A DNA stretch of 64,000 nucleotides from contig SCEJ01000003.1 in assembly GCA_004102785.1 (NCBI GenBank), positions 1 to 64,000 of the forward strand, written 5' to 3'. The stretch comes from Muribaculaceae bacterium Isolate-013 (NCI). Lineage in GTDB: Bacteria; Bacteroidota; Bacteroidia; Bacteroidales; Muribaculaceae. Positions within the stretch are counted from its first letter, which is position 1; each line of letters starts with the position of its first letter. Of this stretch, positions 53,093 to 61,389 are shown in pieces. The translations under genes and the position numbers were made by a program. The notes below the pieces were generated by a model. That model had not been told where the DNA came from. It did not search any database and worked only from the letters and a program-made list of their open reading frames with translations.

Positions 53093-54144
53093 TGCTTAAG
53101 GCTGCGTGGGCGCCATATACCCTGCATTTCCGGGAAACCGCTGTCACGTCGCGAGCCAGGATGCACACTAAGGACACCTATATAATAAAGGTGTGGGATA
53201 GTGCCGATTCCGGGTGCGTGGGGTGGGGGGAGTGTGCGCTGTTCAGAGGCCTCAGCGCAGAAGACACCCCTCATTATGAATCGGTACTTACGGAGGTCTG
53301 CCGCAATATCGGCTTTTATGTCGAGAATGGGTTCCCGGAAATCTCATCTCTGCGGTTCGGATTCGAGATGGCTCTCGCGGATTTGAAAAACGGAGGGAAG
53401 CAATTATATTTTGCCACACCGTGGGCTCACGGCAAACGGAGCATTACAATCAACGGCCTGATATGGATGGGCGACAAGCACCGGATGGCGATGCGTATCC
53501 GGGAGAAACTTGATGCCGGATTCCGTTGCGTGAAATTGAAAATCGGAGGGATTGACTTCAACGATGAGGTCGATTTGTTGCGGCATATCCGAAGCATTTA
53601 TTCTCCATCGGAGATTGAGCTACGGCTTGACGCCAACGGGGCATTCCCTCCCGACAAAGCCCTGAACTATCTTGAAACTCTGTCGCGTTTCGGCATACAC
53701 TCCATAGAACAGCCCATAAAGGCCGGGCAGCCGGAGGAGATGGCGACAATCACTCGTGAATCTCCGATTCCGATAGCTCTTGACGAAGAGCTTATCGGAG
53801 TCACATCATCAGCCGATAAAGCCCGACTGCTGTCATCGGTCAAGCCGCAGTATATCATCCTGAAACCATCGCTCTGCGGAGGTTTTGTAGAAGCTGACGA
53901 ATGGATCGCTGCCGCACAGCGACTGCATATCGGATGGTGGGCGACTTCCGCACTCGAGTCCGACCTGGGGCTGGCTGCGATAGGGCAGTGGGTGGATAAA
54001 TATGAGCCCACGTTGCCGCAGGGGCTTGGCACCGGACGACTGTACACCAACAACATCCAGTCACCGTTGCATCTTGACGGAGAACAACTCGGATATGATT
54101 CCGCCCGAAAATTTGTTTTACCTGAACTGAAATGGCAAGATTGA
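53089..54144 (+). CDS. menC: o-Succinylbenzoate synthase
   Basis: 351 residues, enolase superfamily. It dehydrates SHCHC to o-succinylbenzoate. The catalytic Lys is in [11 protein letters not shown], metal ligands are in [20 protein letters not shown] and ALDEELIG, and the second Lys is in [12 protein letters not shown]. The ATG overlaps the menB stop by 4 bases, and its end overlaps menE by 13 bases. Confidence 0.94.
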   Translation: MMLKAAWAPYTLHFRETAVTSRARMHTKDTYIIKVWDSADSGCVGWGECALFRGLSAEDTPHYESVLTEVCRNIGFYVENGFPEISSLRFGFEMALADLKNGGKQLYFATPWAHGKRSITINGLIWMGDKHRMAMRIREKLDAGFRCVKLKIGGIDFNDEVDLLRHIRSIYSPSEIELRLDANGAFPPDKALNYLETLSRFGIHSIEQPIKAGQPEEMATITRESPIPIALDEELIGVTSSADKARLLSSVKPQYIILKPSLCGGFVEADEWIAAAQRLHIGWWATSALESDLGLAAIGQWVDKYEPTLPQGLGTGRLYTNNIQSPLHLDGEQLGYDSARKFVLPELKWQD

Positions 54145-55091
54145 ATCTGACCGAGGCAGGGGAGCGATTTCTCCGTGAATGGGAGAATGATTCTGAATAT
54201 ATCTCCGCGCATACATCCGGCTCTACGGGAACTCCAAAAGAGATACATCTTCTGAAAGAGGATATGAGGCAGTCGGCCCGCGCCACCAACAGCTTTTTTA
54301 AAATTGCCCGCGACAGCATTATTGTCAGTCCGTTATCAGCCGGATATATTGCGGGGAAAATGATGATTGTCAGAGCATTGGAGGCTGGATGTTGCCTTTT
54401 CTCGGAGGAGCCGTCAAACCACCCGTTGCGTAAGAACTATGGCTCTGTCGACCTCCTTCCGATTGTGCCTTCACAGATAGACGGCCTGCTTGAGTCGCAA
54501 TATCTGCCGACGATAAGGAATATAATTGTAGGAGGCGCGCCGATGTCGTCTGAACAGGAGCGAAAACTGACTGTAATCAGCTCATTAAATATATATTCCA
54601 CCTACGGCATGACTGAAACGTGCAGCCATGTTGCGCTTCGGGCCATCGGGCAACCGCTCTATGAAGCCATGCCAGGCATAACGTTTGATGTGGATTCACG
54701 CTCATGCCTGATTGTCAAAGCGCCCGGATTCTCATTTGGAGAACTGACAACCAATGACATTGTAGCCCTAACCGATAGTACTCATTTTTGCTGGAAAGGA
54801 CGTGCGGATAATGTTGTGATTTCCGGAGGCATTAAGATATTTCCTGAAGAAATTGAGCAAAAGGTATCGGAGCACATTCCATGGAATTTTTATTTCATCG
54901 GCGAGCCTGACTCCAAGTGGGGGGAACGGCTGATTATGAAAGTTGAATACGCCGGAATCGAGACTGAGCACATTGAGCGCCGTCTCAGAGATATTCTTTC
55001 TGCCAATCTGCCGAAGTTCCATTTCCCGAAGGAAATCATATTCCTCCCAGAATTTTCCCGAACCTCGAACGGCAAAATCCGTCGAGTGTAA
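54132..55091 (+). CDS. menE: o-Succinylbenzoate-CoA ligase, short form
   Basis: 319 residues, shorter than the 450-490 of E. coli or Bacillus MenE. It is an adenylate-forming enzyme that activates succinylbenzoate to its CoA thioester. The phosphate loop HTSGSTGTPKEI is at about residues 26-37, so most of the usual N-terminal subdomain before it is missing. STYGMTETCSH and the C-terminal SNGKIRRV with the catalytic Lys are intact. Short MenE forms are common in Bacteroidales. It overlaps menC by 13 bases. Confidence 0.9.
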   Translation: MARLNLTEAGERFLREWENDSEYISAHTSGSTGTPKEIHLLKEDMRQSARATNSFFKIARDSIIVSPLSAGYIAGKMMIVRALEAGCCLFSEEPSNHPLRKNYGSVDLLPIVPSQIDGLLESQYLPTIRNIIVGGAPMSSEQERKLTVISSLNIYSTYGMTETCSHVALRAIGQPLYEAMPGITFDVDSRSCLIVKAPGFSFGELTTNDIVALTDSTHFCWKGRADNVVISGGIKIFPEEIEQKVSEHIPWNFYFIGEPDSKWGERLIMKVEYAGIETEHIERRLRDILSANLPKFHFPKEIIFLPEFSRTSNGKIRRV

Positions 55092-55096
55092 GACAT

Positions 55097-55127
55097 TAAT
55101 AAGCTCGGCTCATATTTGAGCTTATTA
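55097..55127 (+). terminator. Possible terminator of menDBCE
   Basis: A perfect 10-bp stem (55097-55106 with 55118-55127) with an 11-base loop begins 6 bases after the menE stop. No T run follows, so termination by it alone is uncertain; a stronger hairpin lies at 55443-55485. Confidence 0.4.
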
Positions 55128-55220
55128 CCAAATCGTCTGCTGAAATCTCACAACCGGATATTTCGCCTGAACATAATTTTACATAACCCTCATTCTATAA
55201 CAAAATCAAGTTGAATTTTG

Positions 55221-55414
55221 GCTACCCCCACGGCTCTTTCATTTAACTTTGATGCTATAATGCGCCACTGTTAATCAAGTAGTTATATGTAGCAGTTACG
55301 CAATGGCTGTATTAATCTCATTTTGGATAAAAGGGTTAATGGCTTTTAACTAACTATCAGTCATACACTTTGAAAATTCCAAGCATTTTTAAATGAAAGA
55401 GCCGTGGGCTACCC
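55221..55414. mobile_element. MITE-like element, 180 bp, with 7-bp target duplication
   Basis: The 19-base end CCACGGCTCTTTCATTTAA (55228-55246) is repeated as an exact inverted copy at 55389-55407. The element between them is 180 bp, AT-rich, and has no open frame of any size. The copies of GCTACCC directly outside both ends (55221-55227 and 55408-55414) look like a 7-bp target duplication. No transposase is in the window, so it would depend on one elsewhere. The insertion lies in the 417-base gap between the convergent men operon and glutamine synthetase-like gene. Confidence 0.65.
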
Positions 55415-55442
55415 ACAGCTTGTGCGGTTCAATATAGAAAAG

Positions 55443-55485
55443 GACTGACATGGAGTTTTTCTTTATGAGAAACTTCATGTCAGTC
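55443..55485. terminator. Bidirectional terminator next to the glutamine synthetase-like gene
   Basis: A 16-bp stem (55443-55458 with 55470-55485, one G-U pair) has an 11-base loop; a T run (55492-55497) follows on the plus strand. It sits 23 bases past the glutamine synthetase-like stop and faces the men operon. Confidence 0.85.
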
Positions 55486-55508
55486 AGTATGTTTTTTGTT
55501 ATCTGAGA

Positions 55509-56999
55509 TTAACCGCAGTGGAACGAGTCGGCAATCAATTGCTTTAGGACTGCATTGTCGGCCTTGATGCGTTGAGTGAGGTCGGAGTCGTTGTAGGATT
55601 TGAGCATTTTGATCTGACCGTTTATCATCATGGCCGAGAAAATGCCGTCTTTCTCATAGAGGTCACGCTGCTGGCTGAGACACTCGGCGCTGTCACTGCA
55701 TGATGCAGGAAGGGCTTCAAGATCGTCAATGTTGGCATTGCCGTCGAGGAACGTAGCCCATGCAATCTGCTCTGCCTCAGCAAGACGGAACCCATGCAGT
55801 CCGGCCACAACGATTGCAGCGAGATATGAGGGGATATTGGCGGAACCATCGCCGGAACGTATCTCGATTGTCTGACGCTGGGATGCGTCAACCGAAGCCA
55901 ATCCGGCAGGTAAGCCGTTGGCCAACGCACTCATATCACTTGAAGATGTCCAGCCGAGCGGCACTCTTACCAGCCCGGCTCGGTTGCGCATTCCCCAGCA
56001 TACGGTAGTCGGCGCCTCCTGATGAGGCACAAGGCGCAGATAGCTTGATGGTATCGTGTTGCCGAATGCAGTCAGCGACGGCGCCATAACCATAAGTCCG
56101 GCGATAAGCTTGCGCGCCTCCGTCGACAGTTCTTTTTTCTCATCAAGCATAACATTGCGCCCGTCCTTGTCTTTCAGACGCATATGTATATGCAGGCCTG
56201 AGCCGGCTTTCCCCTCGATAATTTTAGGAGAGAAGGTAACTATGAGATTTTCCTGATGCGCAAGGTTGCGGATAACCCATTTGGCGATAAGGAGCTGATC
56301 GGAGGCTTTCCGCACTGCAACGGGCAGGAATTCGATTTCGTTCTGCTCGTAGGTCATGCCATTGAGTGTGAAACACCCCACCTCGGAGTGGCCGTATTTG
56401 ATTTCACCGCCGGTGGCTGCAATCATGCTCATACACCGTGCACGGAAACTCTCGAATTTTGCAAACGGGCCTGATTCATGATACCCTTTCTGATCGGCAA
56501 CCGGATACATTTCGGTGCAGGGAGCTATCACATAATACTCCAGCTCGCCCATCGCCTCAAACTCAAGCGAGGTTTCAGCCCGGAAGAGTTCGCTGGCTTT
56601 ATGGAGCGCATATTCGGGAGTACATTCCACAGGTCTGCCGTCGTTCCCGAAAAACGAGCAGAGCATTACCAGCGTCGGCTCTGGCGCAAACGGGTTCATA
56701 AAAGCGGTGGAGAACCTCGGGAGCACGTATAAGTCGCTGTTACGTGCATCAATGAACGGGAAAAGGCTCGAACCGTCAACCCTTTCGCCCGAGGTAAGAA
56801 TTTCCGTGAGATATTCCTCTGAGTTGATTACAAACTGAAGAGTTTTCAACCGGCCGTCACCGCCGGGATACATGAAGTTCAGCATTCCGATGCTGTTCTC
56901 CTTCACATAGCGTATGATATCAGCGGCTGTGAACTCCTCCGGAGCCTTGTTCAGAAAGGCAACCACGGGATTACGTGAAGTGGAAAAATCTTTGTTCAT
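55509..56999 (-). CDS. Glutamine synthetase family protein (GSI-like)
   Basis: 496 residues. A beta-grasp N-terminal domain (about 25-125) is followed by the catalytic alpha/beta domain. Metal-site residues are in LEFEAMGELEYYV, ENLIVTFSPKIIEGKAGSGLHIHM (with the N-binding His) and RSGDGSANIPSYLAA. The Bacteroides relative is annotated as glutamine synthetase. The family also holds gamma-glutamyl-polyamine ligases, so ammonia as substrate is likely but not certain. It is a single gene with its own promoter. Confidence 0.82.
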   Translation of the reverse strand: MNKDFSTSRNPVVAFLNKAPEEFTAADIIRYVKENSIGMLNFMYPGGDGRLKTLQFVINSEEYLTEILTSGERVDGSSLFPFIDARNSDLYVLPRFSTAFMNPFAPEPTLVMLCSFFGNDGRPVECTPEYALHKASELFRAETSLEFEAMGELEYYVIAPCTEMYPVADQKGYHESGPFAKFESFRARCMSMIAATGGEIKYGHSEVGCFTLNGMTYEQNEIEFLPVAVRKASDQLLIAKWVIRNLAHQENLIVTFSPKIIEGKAGSGLHIHMRLKDKDGRNVMLDEKKELSTEARKLIAGLMVMAPSLTAFGNTIPSSYLRLVPHQEAPTTVCWGMRNRAGLVRVPLGWTSSSDMSALANGLPAGLASVDASQRQTIEIRSGDGSANIPSYLAAIVVAGLHGFRLAEAEQIAWATFLDGNANIDDLEALPASCSDSAECLSQQRDLYEKDGIFSAMMINGQIKMLKSYNDSDLTQRIKADNAVLKQLIADSFHCG

Positions 57000-57065
57000 A
57001 GTGTAATAAGTGTTTCATGATTAGGTTAGCCGGCGGCTAAGTCCGACGAATATTCAAGGTGCCCG

Positions 57066-57097
57066 CAAATATACTCCGTTACATCCGAATAAACAAG
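57066..57097 (-). promoter_or_regulatory. Promoter of the glutamine synthetase-like gene
   Basis: The minus strand has CTTG (57094-57097), 20 bases, and TATATTTG (57066-57073). The leader of about 65 bases holds a 6-bp hairpin (TTAGCC/GGCTAA). Confidence 0.6.
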
Positions 57098-57152
57098 CAA
57101 TCTGCCGTAAAACACCTTTTAAAGATGCATCATAAACAGCGGCTGCTCTCCC

Positions 57153-58475
57153 CTACTCTCGTCCCTGTGCTTTTGGCTGCGAAGCAGGTTGTATCAGAAG
57201 GCGCAGCGAGGTAGAGTAGTTGAAATATGCCCAGATCCAGTTTATCAGTACGGTGAGCCTGTTGCGGAATCCGAGAATTGAAATCAGATGAATGAACATC
57301 CATGCCAGCCAGGCCATAAAACCGGAAAACTCCAGGTGTCGAAGCTGCACCACAGCCCGATTGCGCCCCACAGTGGCCATCGCGCCCTTATCCTTGTATC
57401 TGAACGGCTTAGCTTTATGCGGATTCATAAGATTGTCAGCCAGCAGTCTGCCCATCTGAATGGCAGGCTGGGCAAGCTGCGGATGTCCTTTGGGGAATTT
57501 AGTGTCAATATCGGCTCCGTCCGCCATAAGTGCAATATCGCCGATGGCATATATATCGGCTCCCAATGCTCTGGCTCGGCAGAATCCATCGACAATAATG
57601 CGTCCACCCTGACCTATATAGGCTTCTTTGTCAACATCGGTAACAAATCTGAAGGGGGTGGCGCATACGCCTGCTGTCCATATCACGGTATCAGCCTTGA
57701 GCTCTCCACCGTCGGCCATCACTACGGTATGCCCGTCATAATTCCTCACATTCACCCCCAACCGGCATGTGACCATAAGTTGGGAAAGTGATCTAAGCGC
57801 ATCCGCGGAGCATTTCCCGTTGAAAGTACGCAACAGCCTGTCGGAGCCTTCCAGGAGGGTAATCCGCATTTCGTCAGGATTAATCTCGGGATACTCACGC
57901 GGCAATACATAGCGTTTCATCTCACCGAGAGCCCCGGCGATTTCAACACCGGTGGGGCCACCGCCGATTACCACAAACGACAGAAGTCTCTTCCTTACCT
58001 TGCTATCGGTTTCAATCGAAGCTTTTTCAATCCTTCGTAATATGTCGTTTCTGCACCGCAAAGCCTCTGAAGTGGACTTGAGGGTATAGACCCTGTCTTC
58101 AAGTCCGTCGATATTGAAGAAGTTGTTGGTTGTGCCGGCGGCTATCACAAGAATATCATATTCCAGTTCCTCAAGATCCGTGGAAACAACCTTCCGGGCA
58201 GGGTCTATGGAAGACACACATCCCATATTGAACCGTATGCCGCGGCTGCCACGGCGTAGTTTCCGCAATTCTCTACGAAGCGGAAAGCAGATACTCGACG
58301 GGTCAAGACCCGCCGATGCTACCTGATAGAATAACGGCGGGAATGAATGGTAGTTGTTCCGGTCTACGAGCGTGATATCAAATTTCCGCGGATCAAGCCG
58401 CTTGACGAAATTCAGCCCGGCAAAACCGCCGCCGATTATAACTACTTTCCTGGTTTGTCCCTCTTTATTTGCCAT
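57153..58475 (-). CDS. Type II NADH:quinone oxidoreductase (NDH-2)
   Basis: 440 residues. A monotopic flavoenzyme that passes electrons from NADH to quinone without pumping protons. The FAD-binding GGGFAGLNFVKRL lies at about 14-26, the NAD-binding VIGGGPTGVEIAGALGEM at about 170-187, and YAIGDIALMADG closes the flavin site. The C-terminal amphipathic/hydrophobic part (WLAWMFIHLISILGF, WIWAYFNY) would hold it on the inner membrane. With menaquinone made by the men cluster nearby, it would form a simple respiratory entry point. Confidence 0.9.
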   Translation of the reverse strand: MANKEGQTRKVVIIGGGFAGLNFVKRLDPRKFDITLVDRNNYHSFPPLFYQVASAGLDPSSICFPLRRELRKLRRGSRGIRFNMGCVSSIDPARKVVSTDLEELEYDILVIAAGTTNNFFNIDGLEDRVYTLKSTSEALRCRNDILRRIEKASIETDSKVRKRLLSFVVIGGGPTGVEIAGALGEMKRYVLPREYPEINPDEMRITLLEGSDRLLRTFNGKCSADALRSLSQLMVTCRLGVNVRNYDGHTVVMADGGELKADTVIWTAGVCATPFRFVTDVDKEAYIGQGGRIIVDGFCRARALGADIYAIGDIALMADGADIDTKFPKGHPQLAQPAIQMGRLLADNLMNPHKAKPFRYKDKGAMATVGRNRAVVQLRHLEFSGFMAWLAWMFIHLISILGFRNRLTVLINWIWAYFNYSTSLRLLIQPASQPKAQGRE

Positions 58476-58486
58476 AAGTAACTGTT

Positions 58487-58494
58487 CAAATATA
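58487..58494 (-). promoter_or_regulatory. Possible -7 box of the NDH-2 gene
   Basis: The minus strand reads TATATTTG, an exact -7 match, 12 bases before the ATG. No TTTG occurs at -33. Confidence 0.4.
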
Positions 58495-58558
58495 TGAAAT
58501 CACTATTTAGAACACCTTTGCGGGCCGGAGGGTTGAGTCTGTTCTGTCGATAAACGAT

Positions 58559-59863
58559 TCACTGACTGATGTAGCCAAGGGCGTCAGCTACCACAAATGT
58601 GCTTCCGCCGATGAAAATCATCGGATTGCAGTCTACGGCCCCGGAGGCTATGCGCCTGGCTTCGTCGATGGCCTCCCCTACTCCGGTCACGATGTGACCT
58701 TTAAGGCCGACCCCCGCGGCTTTTTCAGCAAGTATTTCAGCCGGCAGGGCTCTTGGCACTGACGCCCGTGTGAAAAGATAGTATCCGTCAGGCGGCATAA
58801 GTGGCAATATATGGGAGATATCCTTGTCGTTGACAAAACCGATCACCATTATAAGCATTCCCTGATGGTTTGAAAGCCGTTTCGACAGATACTCCCATCC
58901 GCCGATATTATGCCCTGTGTCGCATATCGTCAAAGGGTGGTCGGATAACGTCATCCACCTCCCCCGGAGGCCGGTTGACGACGTTACCGTATCAAGGCCT
59001 CTTTTTACATCCGAATCCGATAATGGTGTAAATTCAGAAATTGACTCCAACGCCGCCAGAATGGTGCGGAGGTTATTGGTCTGACAGTCTCCGGTAAGAT
59101 CGAATGTAACCTCGCCGAATGGTGTGCACCCGGCAACAAGGCGGTTGCCTGATACAGCGCATGATGATATAAAATCAGGGAATCTCTCCATGGCATCAAC
59201 AAGTGGAGCACCCCTCTTTGCCGCCACTCCGGCAAACACATTCTTTACTTCGCCTTCCGCTTCACCTATAACCACCGGCACCCCCGGTTTGATAATGCCT
59301 GCCTTTTCACCGGCAATTTCAGCCAAAGTATTGCCGAGCTGGGCAGTATGGTCGAATGAGATATTCGTTATTACCGACAGCAGCGGTGTTATTATGTTTG
59401 TGGAGTCAAGTCTCCCGCCAAGCCCGACCTCTATCACAGCAAAATCAGTGCCGCACTCGGCAAACCAGTTGAATGCCATCACCGTAGTAAGTTCAAAAAA
59501 CGACGGTTTAAGCTCTTCTACAAGTCCGCGCCTGATACATTCCTCAACGAACGCCACTACATTCTCCTGAGGAATCATCTTGCCGTCGATTCGTATTCGT
59601 TCCCGGAAATCAAGCAGGTGCGGCGATGTGAACAGACCTGTTTTCTTGCCTGAGGCCTGAAGCACGGATGCTATGGAGTGCGACGTGGAGCCTTTGCCGT
59701 TAGTGCCCCCCACATGTATGCACTTGAGTTTATCCTGAGGATTGCCGAAAGCAGCAGCCAGTTTGCGCACTGTGTCAAGTCCGGGTTTATAGGCAGCCGC
59801 CCCGATTTGCTGGAACTGGGGAGTCTGTGTATATAGGAAGTCTACGGCCTGCGAATAGTCCAT
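58559..59863 (-). CDS. folC: Folylpolyglutamate synthase/dihydrofolate synthase
   Basis: 434 residues. Mur-ligase-type enzyme that makes dihydrofolate and lengthens its glutamate tail. The P-loop HVGGTNGKGSTSHSIASVL is at about 50-68, the second motif EVGLGGRLDSTNIITP carries the catalytic Glu, and FDHTAQLGNTLAEIAGEKAGI the Mg-binding His. It lies 4 bases after the second chromate transporter gene, so it is the last gene of that unit. Confidence 0.95.
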   Translation of the reverse strand: MDYSQAVDFLYTQTPQFQQIGAAAYKPGLDTVRKLAAAFGNPQDKLKCIHVGGTNGKGSTSHSIASVLQASGKKTGLFTSPHLLDFRERIRIDGKMIPQENVVAFVEECIRRGLVEELKPSFFELTTVMAFNWFAECGTDFAVIEVGLGGRLDSTNIITPLLSVITNISFDHTAQLGNTLAEIAGEKAGIIKPGVPVVIGEAEGEVKNVFAGVAAKRGAPLVDAMERFPDFISSCAVSGNRLVAGCTPFGEVTFDLTGDCQTNNLRTILAALESISEFTPLSDSDVKRGLDTVTSSTGLRGRWMTLSDHPLTICDTGHNIGGWEYLSKRLSNHQGMLIMVIGFVNDKDISHILPLMPPDGYYLFTRASVPRALPAEILAEKAAGVGLKGHIVTGVGEAIDEARRIASGAVDCNPMIFIGGSTFVVADALGYISQ

Positions 59864-59867
59864 TGTT

Positions 59868-60437
59868 TCAGAAATAATATATTAGGAATCCGGCCACTCC
59901 TGAAGCAATTATCACAAGGATTGGATGGATTTTTGTAAACAGCACTGTGGCAAGAGCACCGGTAGCAATAACAGTGGAAATAACAATCTCACGAGCCTCC
60001 GTGCCGAAGTTCTCGCCATTCATCAGCAGCAATGCCGCCGAGGCTATCAGCCCTATCACTACCGGACGCAACCCTTTGAATATGCCTCGGATCGCCACAC
60101 TCTCTTTGTGCCGGCTGATAAAATGGCTCGTGTAAGCCACCAGCAGAAATGATGGCAGAACCACGACGAAAGTACACGTAAGCGAGCCGAGCAGCCCCCA
60201 TAGCGGAGAGTTGAATCCGGCCTGCATAGGAGCGGCATAGCCGATATAAGTGGCCGAGTTGATTCCGATAGGCCCCGGAGTCATCTGTGATATGGCAACA
60301 ATATCCGTGAACATTTTTTCGGTAATCCATCCGGGCCTGACTATTTCACGTTCTATAAGGGAGAGCATGGCATATCCGCCACCGAAGCCGAACAGTCCGA
60401 TTTTAAGATAGCTCCATATAAGTCTGAGGTAAATCAT
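59868..60437 (-). CDS. Chromate transporter half-protein
   Basis: 189 residues with five or six membrane helices. The ChrA signature FGGGYAMLSLIEREIVRPGWIT and ISQMTPGPIGINSATYIGYA are clear. It is one half of a split ChrA; the other half is the gene upstream, overlapping by 4 bases. The two halves probably insert as a heterodimer. The natural substrate in an anaerobe is unlikely to be only chromate and is unknown. Confidence 0.88.
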   Translation of the reverse strand: MIYLRLIWSYLKIGLFGFGGGYAMLSLIEREIVRPGWITEKMFTDIVAISQMTPGPIGINSATYIGYAAPMQAGFNSPLWGLLGSLTCTFVVVLPSFLLVAYTSHFISRHKESVAIRGIFKGLRPVVIGLIASAALLLMNGENFGTEAREIVISTVIATGALATVLFTKIHPILVIIASGVAGFLIYYF

Positions 60438-61069
60438 AGCTTTTCCTCCTTTTCAATTTTATCGATTTGCTCTGTGTCAAAGCGCTTTTCCTGTCGCCTG
60501 AGCCACAGCCACCCTGCAATACCACCTATTACTATATAAAGAATCGGATTGGATATCACTGGAAGTTTCGACCATATCGCCAGGGCCACAACAATCGGTA
60601 TCCAAATTGTTTTCCAGCCGATTTCCGCCGACTTGGCAGTAGTAATCACAGGAGCGATAATCAGCGCCACCACTGCCGGACGTATCCCCATGAATATCGC
60701 CGAGATCACTTTATTGTTCTGAATCAGGTCGGGAGTAAGAAACACCGCGATTGCAAGAATTATAAGGAAGCAGGGCATTATGGTGCCGAGTGCGGCCGCT
60801 ACCGAACCTCGCATTCCACGCAGACGGTCGCCGACCGCAACCGAGATATTGACTGCCAGGATACCCGGCAACGACTGCGCCACTGCCAGCAGGTTCAGAA
60901 ACTCCTTGCGGGGAATCCATCCCTTTTTATCCACAACTTCACGCTCGATAAGTGATATCATGGCCCAGCCGCCGCCGAACGTGAAAGCACCGATACGCAT
61001 GAACGACATAAAAAGCTGCGAATAAATATTGCCTCCCCCTTTTAAGGGTTTATCTAATTTATCTTTCAT
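60434..61069 (-). CDS. Chromate transporter half-protein (first gene)
   Basis: 211 residues from the ATG at 61069 (MKDKLDKPLKGGGNIYSQL). An in-frame GTG at 61111 would add 14 residues but lies inside a leader hairpin. ChrA signatures are FTFGGGWAMISLIEREVVDKKGWIP and AVAQSLPGILAVNISVAVG. The tail is charged (RLRRQEKRFDTEQIDKIEKEEKL). It heads the unit chrA-chrA-folC. Confidence 0.85.
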   Translation of the reverse strand: MKDKLDKPLKGGGNIYSQLFMSFMRIGAFTFGGGWAMISLIEREVVDKKGWIPRKEFLNLLAVAQSLPGILAVNISVAVGDRLRGMRGSVAAALGTIMPCFLIILAIAVFLTPDLIQNNKVISAIFMGIRPAVVALIIAPVITTAKSAEIGWKTIWIPIVVALAIWSKLPVISNPILYIVIGGIAGWLWLRRQEKRFDTEQIDKIEKEEKL

Positions 61070-61095
61070 TATCTTAACCGATACTAATGCTGTTA

Positions 61096-61122
61096 TGCCT
61101 TGAAAATACACCTTTCAAGGCA
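61096..61122 (-). promoter_or_regulatory. Leader hairpin of the chrA-folC unit
   Basis: A perfect 10-bp stem (61096-61105 with 61113-61122) with a 7-base loop lies in the leader, between the -7 box and the ATG at 61069. No T run follows, so it is not a terminator; an RNA-stability or regulatory role is possible. Confidence 0.45.
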
Positions 61123-61142
61123 CAAATTCGGATACACGGCTG

Positions 61143-61150
61143 CAAAGTTA
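61143..61150 (-). promoter_or_regulatory. -7 box of the chrA-folC unit
   Basis: The minus strand reads TAACTTTG, an exact -7 match; the leader to 61069 would be about 70 bases. The 320-base gap from 61070 to 61389 holds only this box, the leader hairpin and the rprX promoter. Confidence 0.5.
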
Positions 61151-61255
61151 ATCATTTATTTCTTTACAAAGTGTAATTTCGCGAAGTCGCAGTTAGCAAT
61201 TAGCCGCGTATTATGATAGAAAAACGACATCCAACACTAAAAATATTGGAAATAA

Positions 61256-61287
61256 TTTGTTAATTCAAGTCTTAAATGTTAATTTTG
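61256..61287 (+). promoter_or_regulatory. Promoter of rprX
   Basis: TTTG (61256-61259), 20 bases, and TAATTTTG (61280-61287) match the consensus fully. The leader is about 95 bases. Confidence 0.75.
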
Positions 61288-61389
61288 ACGCCAAGTGTTA
61301 AAGAACATAGCAAAATCAACGGCGTGTTCCGAAAACATTATTCTCCTCCGAATGTTAAATTTAGTAAACGGTTTTGAAAGTCACCGATA

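Noticed and set aside
55232-55403. MITE boundaries set at GGCTCTTTC, as in ISL3-like ends
   Set aside because: With these ends the flanks are inverted rather than direct repeats, so no target duplication results. Ends at CCACGG give a clean 7-bp duplication.
61070-61111. GTG start of the first chromate transporter gene
   Set aside because: It lies inside the leader hairpin. The ATG at 61069 gives a standard-length protein.
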